DNA of 64,000 bases from Acidobacteriota bacterium (GTDB lineage Bacteria; Acidobacteriota; Thermoanaerobaculia; Multivoradales; J023). This document shows, piece by piece, positions 52,709 through 61,921 of this stretch. How positions within the stretch are numbered: position 1 is the first letter of the stretch; every line of letters starts with the position of its first letter. The position numbers and the translations under genes were made by a program. The stretch is taken from assembly GCA_029263395.1 (NCBI GenBank), contig JAJCXO010000282.1:82899-146898 (forward strand), in the 5' to 3' direction. Below the pieces are notes generated by a model that saw nothing but the letters and a program-made list of their open reading frames with translations, was not told where the DNA came from and ran no database searches.

Positions 52709-52935
52709 TCTAGCTAGATTGCATCCAGAAACCCGTCTCTCCCCTCCCTGAGAGCCCTCTGTGGAGCGAGCACGCAGCGAGTATGTATGAGCAAGAAAAC
52801 AACTCCTAGATCTCCAAACTATTGTAACCAATAGAGTTGCCAGACATTAGGGCACGGAGGCGAGTTACGCAGCTGCGCGCGCAGTCCACAGGGGGCGACC
52901 AGACAACCGGCGTTCTTGGATGCAATCTAGCTAGA
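52709..52935. repeat. Noncoding repeat copy A with 19-bp terminal inverted repeats
   Basis: TCTAGCTAGATTGCATCCA (52709-52727) recurs as a perfect reverse complement at 52917-52935. The inner 150 bases hold CTGTGGAGCGAGCACGCAGC (about 52758-52777) and GGCGAGTTACGCAGCTGCG, both of which return in order at 60355-60510. This could be a small non-autonomous mobile element or a structured RNA. It lies in the 600-base gap upstream of the enoyl-CoA hydratase gene; the rest of that gap (52373-52708) shows nothing else. Confidence 0.6.
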
Positions 52936-52970
52936 GACCCCCTGTTATTTGACGAATCAGGAGATGCCCA

Positions 52971-53726
52971 TTGATCCACCGTGAAGATCGAGACTCCGTG
53001 ACCCTTCTACGGATCGAGCACGGCAAAGCAAACGCCGTCGACACCGATCTTTTTGAAGACCTCAACCAAACCCTCGACGAGGTCGAGGCTTCGTCGACCG
53101 GAGCCTTGGTACTAACCGGTACTGGCTCTATGTTTTCGGCGGGTGTCAATCTCTTCAAGGTTGTGGATGGCGGCGCCGAGTATCTCAAAACGTTCCTACC
53201 GTTGCTCTCTTCCAGTGTTCGACGACTTTTTGGTTTTCATCGACCGGTCGTGGCAGCGGTCAACGGCCACGCGATCGCGGGTGGCTGCATCTTGGCGGCT
53301 GCCTGTGATCGGCGAGTGATGAACCAGGAAAAAGGCAAAATCGGAGTCACCGAACTCATGGTGGGCGTTCCGTTCCCGGTTGACGCGCTCGAGATCTTGC
53401 GCTTTCAGCTACCGGACCGGATAGTTCAGGACCTGGTTTATTCTGGACGGCCTCTCGGCGCCGCGGCGGCGCTCGAGGTTGGTCTGGTCGAAGAAATTGC
53501 AGCAGCAGACGAAGTGATCGAACGGGCCTGCGAGTTGGCTCGTGGCCTGGGTTCTATTTCAGCAGATGCCTTCGCAACCACCAAACGGCAGATCCGACGA
53601 TCGACGATTGAGTGGATGGAGCGCACCTCCCCTGAAGTCGACCCTGAGGTTCTCGAAATCTGGTCGAGGCCCGAGACCCTGTCCTCTATCCGCGATTTTC
53701 TAGCTCGGACCGTCGGCAAGAAGTAA
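52971..53726 (+). CDS. Enoyl-CoA hydratase/isomerase-family protein
   Basis: A 251-residue crotonase-fold enzyme. The first oxyanion strand is TGTGSMFSAGVNLFKV and the second is VAAVNGHAIAGGCILAAACDRR, with a downstream MVGVPFPVDALEIL region in place of the usual second Glu helix. It hydrates or isomerises enoyl-CoA in fatty-acid breakdown. A TTG start with CAGGAG 7 bases upstream is used; an ATG at 52964 is in another frame and closes at once. The nearby 3-hydroxyacyl-CoA dehydrogenase could act in the same pathway. Confidence 0.85.
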   Translation: MIHREDRDSVTLLRIEHGKANAVDTDLFEDLNQTLDEVEASSTGALVLTGTGSMFSAGVNLFKVVDGGAEYLKTFLPLLSSSVRRLFGFHRPVVAAVNGHAIAGGCILAAACDRRVMNQEKGKIGVTELMVGVPFPVDALEILRFQLPDRIVQDLVYSGRPLGAAAALEVGLVEEIAAADEVIERACELARGLGSISADAFATTKRQIRRSTIEWMERTSPEVDPEVLEIWSRPETLSSIRDFLARTVGKK

Positions 53727-53787
53727 TCATCGGCAAGAATCAACAGGGCCGACCGTAGAGGGCGAACTGGTGTTCGCCCCGACGAAC

Positions 53788-55506
53788 CTACTCCGCCAAC
53801 AATTCCATGACTTTGGTCATCACGTCACCGGTTGCAACGCTGAGCTTCTCCCGGTCACGGCGCAACGAAATCTCGGCCTTACCCTCGGCCAGGCCTTTCT
53901 GACCGATCACAACCCGAACCGGAATACCGATCAGGTCAGCGTCCTTGAATTTGACACCGGGGCGCTCTTTGCGATCGTCGTAAAGCACCTCGATATCGCG
54001 CTCTTGGAGTTCACCGTAAATCTGGTCAGCCATCTGCCGAACCTCTTCCTTGGCTGGATTCAGCGACATCAGAAGCACTTCAAAAGGCGCTAGTGGACGC
54101 GGCCAAATGATGCCGTCGTCATCGTGGCCTTGCTCGATCGCCGCTGCCACGGTGCGACCGACGCCGAGACCGTAACAGCCCATGATCATTGGATTGCCAC
54201 GGCCCTTCTCATCGAGGAACTGACAGCCCATCGCCTCGGAATACTTATCACCGAGTTTGAAAATGTGACCAACCTCGATACCGCGAGATTGCTCGAGCGG
54301 GGCACCCGAGAGCGGGCAGGGGTCGCCGGCACCGACCAAGAGTAGATCGACCCACTCGCTGGGCTCGGTATCGCGGCCCCACTCGACGCCAATCAAGTGA
54401 GCATCGGCTCGGTTGGCACCACAGACGAAGCGGACAAGATCACGAACAGAGTGATCAGCGATCAGCCGCAAATCCGAGGACAGTCCCACCGGGCCGGCGA
54501 AACCGACCGGCGCTCCAGTAGCGCGCTGCACTTCCTCTTCGTTGGCCAACGTTAGGTGCATGACATCGAGATAATTGGCGAGTTTGACCTCGTTGATCTC
54601 CCGGTCACCGCGGATCGCCACCGCCACCAACTCTTCTCTTTCGCTGGTGTAGATCAATGTCTTGACCACCTGCCGGGACTCGACACCGAGAAAGGTCGCA
54701 ACTTCGTCGACTGACGTAACTCCTGGGGTCGACACTTCCTGCGGGCCATCACCCTCACCCTGCGGTCCGGGTTCCGGCTTCGGTAATTCGCCGGCTTCGG
54801 CCTTCTCGACATTGGCCGCATAACCACTCTCCGCACAGCGCACCAAAGCATCCTCACCGGTTCGCGCCAGCACCATGAACTCATTGGAGGACGCACCACC
54901 GATCGTGCCAGAGTCGGCATCCACCACCGTGTAGTCGAGCTGGCAGGCCTCGAAAATGCGACAGTAGGCATCATGCATGAGGTGATAGGTCGTGTCCAAG
55001 GACTCATCGCTGGCGTGGAAAGAATAGGCGTCCTTCATCAGGAACTCGCGACCGCGCATCAGCCCGAACCGTGGCCGGACTTCGTCTCGGAACTTGACTT
55101 GAATCTGGTAGAGATTGATTGGCAGTTGTTTGTAACTCCGCACATCGCGGCGCACCATGTCGGTGATCACCTCTTCATGGGTTGGCCCAAAACAAAACTC
55201 CCGATCGTGGCGATCCCGGAGCCGCAACAGCTCTTTGCCGTACTTCTGCCAGCGCCCAGACTCCTGCCACAACTCCGCCGGCTGGATCGCGGGCATATTC
55301 AGCTCCATAGCGCCAACCTTGTCGAGCTCACGCCGGACGATTGCCGACAATTTGGTGAGACTGCGCCAGCCGAACGGCGTATAGGTGTAGATGCCTGCAG
55401 CCAACTTCTTGACCATGCCTGCACGGATCATCAGCTGATGAGAAATCACCTCAGCGTCTTTGGGGACTTCTCGGGTCGTATATAAATAATAGTCAGTCCA
55501 GCGCAT
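53788..55506 (-). CDS. proS: Proline-tRNA ligase
   Basis: A 572-residue bacterial-type ProRS. The N-terminal EVPKDAEVISHQLMIRAGMVK, class II motif 2 (FRDEVRPRFGLMRGREFLMKD, in parts), an inserted editing domain (VDEVATFLGVESRQVVKTL) and the anticodon-binding C-terminal domain (LYDDRKERPGVKFKDADLIG) are all present. It charges tRNA-Pro and edits mischarged Ala. The start at MRWTDYY has GGAGA 6 bases upstream. Length and motifs are normal. Confidence 0.95.
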   Translation of the reverse strand: MRWTDYYLYTTREVPKDAEVISHQLMIRAGMVKKLAAGIYTYTPFGWRSLTKLSAIVRRELDKVGAMELNMPAIQPAELWQESGRWQKYGKELLRLRDRHDREFCFGPTHEEVITDMVRRDVRSYKQLPINLYQIQVKFRDEVRPRFGLMRGREFLMKDAYSFHASDESLDTTYHLMHDAYCRIFEACQLDYTVVDADSGTIGGASSNEFMVLARTGEDALVRCAESGYAANVEKAEAGELPKPEPGPQGEGDGPQEVSTPGVTSVDEVATFLGVESRQVVKTLIYTSEREELVAVAIRGDREINEVKLANYLDVMHLTLANEEEVQRATGAPVGFAGPVGLSSDLRLIADHSVRDLVRFVCGANRADAHLIGVEWGRDTEPSEWVDLLLVGAGDPCPLSGAPLEQSRGIEVGHIFKLGDKYSEAMGCQFLDEKGRGNPMIMGCYGLGVGRTVAAAIEQGHDDDGIIWPRPLAPFEVLLMSLNPAKEEVRQMADQIYGELQERDIEVLYDDRKERPGVKFKDADLIGIPVRVVIGQKGLAEGKAEISLRRDREKLSVATGDVMTKVMELLAE

Positions 55507-55625
55507 CAGCATTCTCCGGTCGTGGAATCCAAAGGGGGTCGAGCATCGAGACCTGCTGAAGATCGAGGCTCGCCAGAAGGAAAGCTAGCCTACTCGAATT
55601 GCCAGCCACGGCGCTCGAGTTTTGG

Positions 55626-57467
55626 CTATTTCTTCGTCGGCACAGGGGCTGTTTGCAACAGGCGGGTACCGACGCGTAATGCCTCCAGGACTTTCCGCTG
55701 CAACGGCTGATCCTCGCTAGCGACGCGAGCTTGCTCCAACACCCGGCGGGCTCGGTCTTGATCTCCAGCCGCCAATAACGCCATCCCGAGGTGAGTCAAC
55801 GTCCGGGTCGATGACCCGAGGGCGTTCGATCGGGTCAGCGTATCGACGCTTTGTGCGAACTCACGACGTTGGTAGTGCACCCAGCCAAGGGCCGCCAATG
55901 GAAATTGTTTGAGCTCAGGAGGTGCCAGCTCCACGCTGCGACGGGCGAAGCACAACGCCTCGTCGAGATCTTCTTCCATATCGGCAAGATTGAACGCCAT
56001 CTCGAAATAGGCCACGCTCTTGGCAAAGTCGGAGCTCTCATCAGTCAACATGGTGCGGCCGATGCGATTACCTTCACGGTACCTGCCTTCGAGCCGCAGG
56101 GCTTCGATCAACGTGGCATGCGCGCTCACCGTGAGACGCTCTCCGGGTTCGAGGGCCAACACCCTCTCGATCACCGGCCCGATCTCCGGTTCGTGCCCCA
56201 GATTCAGACAGGCCATTGCATAGGCTACAAGCAGGGTCGGATTCTCGGGATCCTCCGCCAACGCACGACGGTACGACGTCAGCGCGTCGCGCGCTGCACC
56301 CTTGCGCATAGCCACCTCAGCTTGCTGAATCCAACGTGCCGCCGACTCTGAAACATCCAATGTGTTGTCGGTGCGCTCGCTCAGAAATTGCAGCAGCTCT
56401 GAGTAGTCCAGCTTGTTGGGGCGCAGGCGCTGGGCCTCACCGAAGGCCGCCTTTGCTTTGCGGGTCCACCGACGTCGAAGATAGGCCAACCCCAAGAGGT
56501 GGTGGGCCTCCTGAAAACCCGGATCCAGGCGCACAGCGTGGCCCAAATGCCGAATCGCGACGGTCACCTTACCCATTTCATAACAGCAGCCACCGAGCAG
56601 ATAGTGGGCCTCGGGTAGTGCCTCGGAATCGACCGCACGCTCCAGAAACACCACAGCTCGAGACAGCTGCCCCTGGGCAGCGTAGACAGCTCCAAGGCTG
56701 AAGGTAGGCAAGAAGGCTTCGGGATACACAGCCACCGCTCGTTTCAGCAATTCCTCGGCCTTGGAGGCTCTCCCTAACTCATGACACAACACACCGCTAT
56801 AGACCAGACTCTCGAAGTGGTCATTCTTGACCATCAGTACTCGGGCAAAATATTCCAGCGCGACCTTCCGACTGCCGTCGTTGAAGAACGTTTCGGCGAG
56901 GAAAAACGTCAGCTCGTGGTTGCCTGGATCGAGCTGATGCGCCTCCTCGAGCAGCCGGATCGCTTGCTGAACATCGAATGCAAGTAGGGCAGTTTCAGCC
57001 GCATTCAGCCCCTCTTCAAAAGCCTGCCGTGCATCACCTCGGTAAAGGGACGATATCCGTTCTTTCACCGCTGCAAAACGCTCGCGTTTCTCGAGCGCCA
57101 GCAACTGGTGATCCATGCGGGATTCCCACAGCTCACTCCACTCTTCTCGTCCAAAAACCTCTTTGGACTGCAGTAGGTCTCGCAACGTGGTGATCCCTGT
57201 CTGGTTGACCAGGATCTTCTGTTCGAGTTTGTAGAGCGTACCGAGAGACTGACGGACCGTCTCAGCGGTGCGTCGAACCACCTCTTCGAGAATCGAGATG
57301 CGCTCGAGCAAATGCTCATCGAAAGAGTATTGCTCCTCCGGGTTGGCTTCGAACGCCTGTTGGTCCTCCAGCGTGTAGGCCCCCGACACCACCAACAGCT
57401 TCTGATGGCAACGGCGACAGTACTCGCTCTGGTCGTCGTTCAGGGCGCTACAAACCTGACAGTACAT
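55626..57467 (-). CDS. Zinc-ribbon TPR-repeat protein
   Basis: A 613-residue protein. It starts with a zinc ribbon (MYCQVCSALNDDQSEYCRRCH). A charged coiled-coil stretch (LLERISILEEVVRRTAETVRQ, about 52-90) follows, and then about a dozen TPRs (for example EAHYLLGGCCYEMGKVTVAI, FQEAHHLLGLAYLRRRWTRK). It is probably a cytoplasmic scaffold with unknown partners. It is 5 bases downstream of nothing but the hydroxyacyl-CoA dehydrogenase stop, on the same strand. Confidence 0.75.
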   Translation of the reverse strand: MYCQVCSALNDDQSEYCRRCHQKLLVVSGAYTLEDQQAFEANPEEQYSFDEHLLERISILEEVVRRTAETVRQSLGTLYKLEQKILVNQTGITTLRDLLQSKEVFGREEWSELWESRMDHQLLALEKRERFAAVKERISSLYRGDARQAFEEGLNAAETALLAFDVQQAIRLLEEAHQLDPGNHELTFFLAETFFNDGSRKVALEYFARVLMVKNDHFESLVYSGVLCHELGRASKAEELLKRAVAVYPEAFLPTFSLGAVYAAQGQLSRAVVFLERAVDSEALPEAHYLLGGCCYEMGKVTVAIRHLGHAVRLDPGFQEAHHLLGLAYLRRRWTRKAKAAFGEAQRLRPNKLDYSELLQFLSERTDNTLDVSESAARWIQQAEVAMRKGAARDALTSYRRALAEDPENPTLLVAYAMACLNLGHEPEIGPVIERVLALEPGERLTVSAHATLIEALRLEGRYREGNRIGRTMLTDESSDFAKSVAYFEMAFNLADMEEDLDEALCFARRSVELAPPELKQFPLAALGWVHYQRREFAQSVDTLTRSNALGSSTRTLTHLGMALLAAGDQDRARRVLEQARVASEDQPLQRKVLEALRVGTRLLQTAPVPTKK

Positions 57468-57472
57468 GACCT

Positions 57473-58327
57473 CTATGCGTAGTTGTAGAAACCACGGCCA
57501 GACTTACGACCAAGGTAGCCAGCATCAACCATCTTCACCAACAACGGACAGGGTCGATACTTGGGATCGCCGAAGCCATCTTGCAACACCCGCAAGATAT
57601 CGAGACAGACATCGAGGCCGATGAGGTCAGCGAGGGCCAGCGGACCCATCGGATGATTCATCCCGAGCTTCATCACGTCGTCGATCGCCTCGGCGGTGCC
57701 GACGCCCTCATACCGACAGAAGATCGCCTCGTTGATCATCGGCATCAGCACTCGATTAGACACGAAGCCGGGGGCATCGTGGACTTCGACAGGCACTTTC
57801 CCCATTCGCCGCGATGCGGACTCCACCGCATCGTAGGTCGCCTGGTCGGTAGCGAGCCCACGGATCACTTCGACCAACTTCATCAATGGCACGGGATTCA
57901 TGAAGTGCATGCCGATCACCTTCTCCGGCCGGGAGGTCGACGCCGCCAGCTTGGTGATCGAAATCGAGCTGGTGTTGGTGGCGAGAATTGAATCGGCAGG
58001 GCAAATCTTGTCGAGTTGGCCGAGGACCGTACCCTTGACTGTCAGCTTTTCGACCACCGCCTCGACCACCAACTGACAATCCGCCAGGGCACTGAGCTCA
58101 GTGCTGGTCGTCAAGCGCTGACGTGCGGCGGCCTGCTCTTGGGAGCTAATTTTGCCCTTGGCTACAAACCGCGCCAGGCTCTTCTCGATCGCCGCTATCC
58201 CACGATCAAGGGCAGCCTGGTCGATGTCGACGAGACAGGTTGCGAGACCAGACTGGGCAGCAACCTGAGCAATTCCGTGACCCATCGTGCCCGCACCGAC
58301 CACTCCGAGGGAGTTGATATCCGACAT
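57473..58327 (-). CDS. 3-hydroxybutyryl-CoA dehydrogenase
   Basis: A 284-residue enzyme. The NAD fold is SLGVVGAGTMGHGIAQVAAQ, and the substrate domain has MHFMNPVPLMKLVEVIRG with the catalytic His, and FVSNRVLMPMINEAIFCRYEG, GPLALADLIGLDVCLDIL. It oxidises 3-hydroxyacyl-CoA (butyrate or fatty-acid pathways). AAAAGGAACG lies just before the chosen ATG; a longer upstream frame is open but non-conserved. The neighbouring enoyl-CoA hydratase supports a shared role. Confidence 0.92.
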   Translation of the reverse strand: MSDINSLGVVGAGTMGHGIAQVAAQSGLATCLVDIDQAALDRGIAAIEKSLARFVAKGKISSQEQAAARQRLTTSTELSALADCQLVVEAVVEKLTVKGTVLGQLDKICPADSILATNTSSISITKLAASTSRPEKVIGMHFMNPVPLMKLVEVIRGLATDQATYDAVESASRRMGKVPVEVHDAPGFVSNRVLMPMINEAIFCRYEGVGTAEAIDDVMKLGMNHPMGPLALADLIGLDVCLDILRVLQDGFGDPKYRPCPLLVKMVDAGYLGRKSGRGFYNYA

Positions 58328-58388
58328 GAAACGTTCCTTTTGAAGTTTTTCGGTTTGAGTTGTTAGCTTGTGAAGCGGCGGTCTGGCG

Positions 58389-59384
58389 TCAAGCGGCTTC
58401 GAACCAGGTTTCCCGCCGACCGAACTTGGTCGACAACGCCGCGCCCACCCCAATAAACGTGGCAACGCTCCAAACCCAAATACCAACCCATGGCAGAAAC
58501 TTGACGAGACCGAGCACCATCAGACCATAGGTGGCGGCGGTCAAGGGCAAAGGTGGTCGCCATTTGAGGCGCTCAGCAAGCCAATCTCCTAGCGCGTGAA
58601 AGACCGCAACCATACCCCAGAACCGCAGCACCAACGCAAAGACCACCACCAGCACAATCAGCGGCAAACCGAGCAGGGCACCCGAGAACGCACTGAAAAA
58701 GAGTGCGGTCAGCACAATAGCCGCCACCCCGGTAAGACCCAGGAAAAAATTACGAAACGGCTCGACCCGGATGCTCTCAGAGGTACTCAGCAGCTCTCGT
58801 CGACCGATCGCGAACAGCGCCAGAATCACGAACGCCCAGAACGCCAACAACGCGAGTTTAGCGCCAAGAACAACTGGCGATGACGCAGGCAATCCCATCG
58901 CCGGCCCCTGGATCAACGCCACCCAGAGTGCCGAGGCATCTGGATAAGCCACCGAGCGACCATCCATAGTCGCCCCCGGCGCCGCTTCGATACGACCGCT
59001 CAGCACATAGATGTCGCCGCCCACCCTAGCGGTCTCGGTCAACAGCGCATCACCGTCCAGTACGATCACGTCCCCAACCACTCGGCCAGAGATTCGTGCT
59101 GACCCGCTGATCGCAACCACGTGGCTTTTGGCCTCGCCATCGATCACCGCGTCCTGGCCCAAAGCCACGATACGGTTGCGGGCAATGCTGCCACGTTGCA
59201 GATGATACGCCGGTGACGCGTCACGCTCGGTCGATGCGTCGCCGGCCGTCGTGCCGTCAACTGGCGGCGGAGTCGCCGAGGCTTGCTGGGCAGCCACCGG
59301 TACGGACCAGAGGATCGACCACGACCACGCTACGAGCACAACGAGCCAACAAGAGACAAGCCACGAGCCACGTTCAGAGTGCAT
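58389..59384 (-). CDS. Bactofilin-like domain membrane protein
   Basis: A 331-residue protein with signal peptide (VSCWLVVLVAWSWSILW...AAQQ). A periplasmic beta-helical stretch of short repeats follows (QDAVIDGEAKSHVVAISGSA, RISGRVVGDVIVLDGDAL, RVGGDIYVLSGRIE), like polymer-forming bactofilin domains. Four to five transmembrane helices form the C-terminal half. It is probably an envelope structural or sensing protein. The ATG at MHSERG is preferred to the GTG three codons earlier. Confidence 0.72.
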   Translation of the reverse strand: MHSERGSWLVSCWLVVLVAWSWSILWSVPVAAQQASATPPPVDGTTAGDASTERDASPAYHLQRGSIARNRIVALGQDAVIDGEAKSHVVAISGSARISGRVVGDVIVLDGDALLTETARVGGDIYVLSGRIEAAPGATMDGRSVAYPDASALWVALIQGPAMGLPASSPVVLGAKLALLAFWAFVILALFAIGRRELLSTSESIRVEPFRNFFLGLTGVAAIVLTALFFSAFSGALLGLPLIVLVVVFALVLRFWGMVAVFHALGDWLAERLKWRPPLPLTAATYGLMVLGLVKFLPWVGIWVWSVATFIGVGAALSTKFGRRETWFEAA

Positions 59385-59554
59385 ACGATTCACACCCCGA
59401 AGCTTAGTACGATTCCATCCTGAAACGAACTCGGATCCTCTAACTGAGCCCCGGATGCCATGCCTGTCGAGCCCTCCGGCGTCGAAACTGGGTTTGCCGT
59501 AATAAACTCAAACCTTCCACAGCTCAACTTCGAACCGATCCGGAGCATGCCATC

Positions 59555-60304
59555 ATGTCGAATCGATACCAGGCTCTTATCCTGCCGCTGGCCCTCGCTT
59601 TGCTTTGTTTTGCCTGCAACCGAAACACGTCAGCAAACAGAGCCGCCCAAGACACTCCCCCTGTCGTCAAGACGCTCGCATCGACCGGAGCGCTGACCTT
59701 CCAAGGAATCGACGTCTCCCATCACCAAAATACCGTCGACTGGGCCAAAGTACGGACTGCAGGTAAATCCTTCGCCTTCGCCAAGGCTACTGAGGGAATC
59801 GATTGGGTCGATCCGACATTCAGCACTAACTGGGCCGCCATGCAACAAGTTGGTCTCGTCCGCGGCGCGTATCATTTCTTCGTAGCCAAAGACGACGCCG
59901 AGGCTCAAGCTCAACACTTCATCGCTACCGTACAGTTGGAGCCCGGCGATCTCCCGCCCGCGGTCGATGTCGAAGTCAGCGACGGCGACTCGGTCGCCGA
60001 CATCCAGGCCGGAGTGCTCATCTGGCTCAAAACCATCGAAGCTCACTACGGCGTCAAGCCCATTCTCTACAGTGATGAAACGTTTCTCAATCAAGACCTC
60101 GCCGAAGGCTTCGAAGCCTATCCGCTCTGGATCGCGGAGTATTCGGAGGATGCCCCGACATCGATCGGCAGCTGGACGAAGTGGACCTTCTGGCAGTATT
60201 CGCAGACCGGCGAGGTCGACGGCGTCGACGGTGACGTCGACGTCGACAAATTCGAGGGAACAACCACCGAGTGGATGAGCTTACGGGTACCTGAGAAGGA
60301 GTGA
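59555..60304 (+). CDS. GH25 lysozyme-like lipoprotein
   Basis: A 249-residue protein. The lipobox region ALLCFAC (Cys near residue 21) points to a lipoprotein. The catalytic domain of family 25 starts GIDVSHHQNTVDWAKV with the first Asp, then FAFAKATEGIDWVDPTF, GAYHFFVAKDDAEAQA, and the Asp/Glu catalytic site AVDVEVSDGDS. The C-terminal strand WTFWQYSQTGEVDGVDGDVDVDKF is typical. It cleaves peptidoglycan from the periplasm or outer surface. The ATG has GGAG 9 bases upstream. Confidence 0.9.
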   Translation: MSNRYQALILPLALALLCFACNRNTSANRAAQDTPPVVKTLASTGALTFQGIDVSHHQNTVDWAKVRTAGKSFAFAKATEGIDWVDPTFSTNWAAMQQVGLVRGAYHFFVAKDDAEAQAQHFIATVQLEPGDLPPAVDVEVSDGDSVADIQAGVLIWLKTIEAHYGVKPILYSDETFLNQDLAEGFEAYPLWIAEYSEDAPTSIGSWTKWTFWQYSQTGEVDGVDGDVDVDKFEGTTTEWMSLRVPEKE

Positions 60305-60354
60305 CTTGGATCGCAAGACTCTCACACTGTCATCCAAACAGTGGTAAATCAGCT

Positions 60355-60510
60355 CAGGGAGGGAGGCCTTGTGGAGCCAGCAAGCAGCGAGCGCGTTTGA
60401 GCTGCGCACCTGATCGCATCTCGTATCCGTTTGCACCAGCGACACTTAGGCTTCTCGTAACAGATCCGGCGAGTTTCCAGAGCTGCGGCGCAGCCTACAA
60501 GGCCGACCGA
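60355..60510 (+). repeat. Noncoding repeat copy B
   Basis: About 155 bases resembling the core of the element at 52709. CTTGTGGAGCCAGCAAGCAG (60368-60387) and GGCGAGTTTCCAGAGCTGCG with CGCAGCCTACAAGGCCGACC occur in the same order and spacing as in copy A. The inverted repeats of copy A are not found here. It sits between the convergent lysozyme and anti-sigma genes. Confidence 0.55.
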
Positions 60511-60536
60511 TCTCTCGATACCATCTCGGCTAGGAT

Positions 60537-61157
60537 CTAACTGTCCTCTGAGCCTGTTGTCTCGGCGGCCTGCGCAGCCGGGCGACGACGACGCAGCATA
60601 GAGACAAACAAGACATTGAGGCTGAGAACAGCGCCTGCCAAGGCCAACAGGTTGAGCCCGGACTCGGCGATCAGCGTTTCGAGACCGAAGCCAAAGCCAC
60701 GCCAAGTGGCGAACAGCATGCCTGATCCCGCGAGGAAGGTCGCCTGCATGAAGTCGAGGATCGTTGTCCCGAGACCGGCAAAACGGCCAACCTCGGCCGC
60801 GCTTCCGAGCGTCAACGCGGCGCCGAGAGCCGTCACCAACATCATTGCCATCGGCAGAGCCCAACGCGGTAGTCCGGCGCTCGATTCACGCTCCCACCAA
60901 GTTTGCGGCAGAGCCTCCATGACTTGGTCGGAAAATCCAGGCCGGACCGCAATACGATCCTCGTCCATCGCCTGATGGAGCGCCACGAGACCGCGACGCT
61001 CGGCCCGCGCTTCGGGATCGACTTCGAGAATCTTCGCCAGCTGCGATGCCTCAGCAGCCTCGAGCTCTCCATCGAGATCCTGATCCAACCACTGTTTCCA
61101 GGCCGTACTCTGTTTCCAGGCTGCGCTTTGTTCTAAGGCTGCGCTCTCGATCTTCAT
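60537..61157 (-). CDS. Putative anti-sigma factor (membrane)
   Basis: A 206-residue protein. The cytoplasmic N-terminus has an anti-sigma zinc-finger-like region without the Cys/His set (WLDQDLDGELEAAEASQLAKIL). About three membrane helices follow (ALPMAMMLVTALGAALTLGS, FLAGSGMLFATWRGF, LLALAGAVLSLNVLFVSML). The repeated SAAWKQSTAWKQ near the start comes from a short DNA duplication. It lies 130 bases downstream of an ECF sigma gene on the same strand, the typical partner order. The ATG has GAGGGT upstream. Confidence 0.65.
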   Translation of the reverse strand: MKIESAALEQSAAWKQSTAWKQWLDQDLDGELEAAEASQLAKILEVDPEARAERRGLVALHQAMDEDRIAVRPGFSDQVMEALPQTWWERESSAGLPRWALPMAMMLVTALGAALTLGSAAEVGRFAGLGTTILDFMQATFLAGSGMLFATWRGFGFGLETLIAESGLNLLALAGAVLSLNVLFVSMLRRRRPAAQAAETTGSEDS

Positions 61158-61287
61158 GTGCTGACCCTCAACTGTCCGATGTCGCGATCCTGCGGTCACT
61201 GATGTTCTTTACGTCCGATTTCGGTTACCCGGATGTCGCACCGTTCCAATTCCCTACTTCGAATCACCCTATAGCGCCCTACGTCTC

Positions 61288-61872
61288 TCAGTCTGTGAGG
61301 TAATCACCGAGTCTCTCTTTGAGCATCTGTCGGCCACGAAAGAGCTTGTTTTTGACGGTTCCAAGCGGCATCTCTTTCATCTTGGCAATCTCGTCGTAGG
61401 ACAACTCGCCGTAGTGACGCAAGCTGATGAGCTCTTGATACTCCCACGGCAGACCATCAATCGCTTGTTTGATGGCTGTCCCACGCTCGACGTTTCGAGC
61501 CTCTTGATACGGTGTCAACTCCTGTCCTTCGAGCTCCCATTCTCCGCTGTCACCATCTCCCGTGTCCGGGCGATGTAGCGAAACCAGTTTCAGACGGCGC
61601 TTACGAATCTTGTCGATTGCGGCATTCTGTGCCACTCGAAAAAGCCACGTCGAAAATCGATACTTCGGGTCGAAACGATCTAAAGCACCATAAATCTTGA
61701 CAAAGACCTCCTGTGCAAGATCGTGTGCGTCCTCCTCATTCCGGAGCATCCGGTACAAATAGTTGACTAGACGACCCTGGTAGCGTCCGACGAGCTCTTC
61801 GAAGAGCAGTCGTTTGCCTTTGAGAATCGACGCCACCAGATCTTCGTCTGGGGGCTGCATTTCTCTCGACAT
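61288..61872 (-). CDS. ECF sigma factor, RpoE-like
   Basis: A 194-residue sigma factor. Region 2 is ELVGRYQGRLVNYLYRMLRN then DAHDLAQEVFVKIYGAL, and FSTWLFRVAQNAAIDKIRKR is the region 2.3-2.4 part. Region 4 is LPWEYQELISLRHYGELSYDEI with KEMPLGTVKNKLFRGRQML as HTH. It directs stress transcription and is probably held by the membrane protein encoded next to it. The start ATG fits the family length. Confidence 0.9.
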   Translation of the reverse strand: MSREMQPPDEDLVASILKGKRLLFEELVGRYQGRLVNYLYRMLRNEEDAHDLAQEVFVKIYGALDRFDPKYRFSTWLFRVAQNAAIDKIRKRRLKLVSLHRPDTGDGDSGEWELEGQELTPYQEARNVERGTAIKQAIDGLPWEYQELISLRHYGELSYDEIAKMKEMPLGTVKNKLFRGRQMLKERLGDYLTD

Positions 61873-61921
61873 GGGCTAGTTACGTGCGTCTCGAACGAAG
61901 GTTGCACGGAGACCGTAACAG

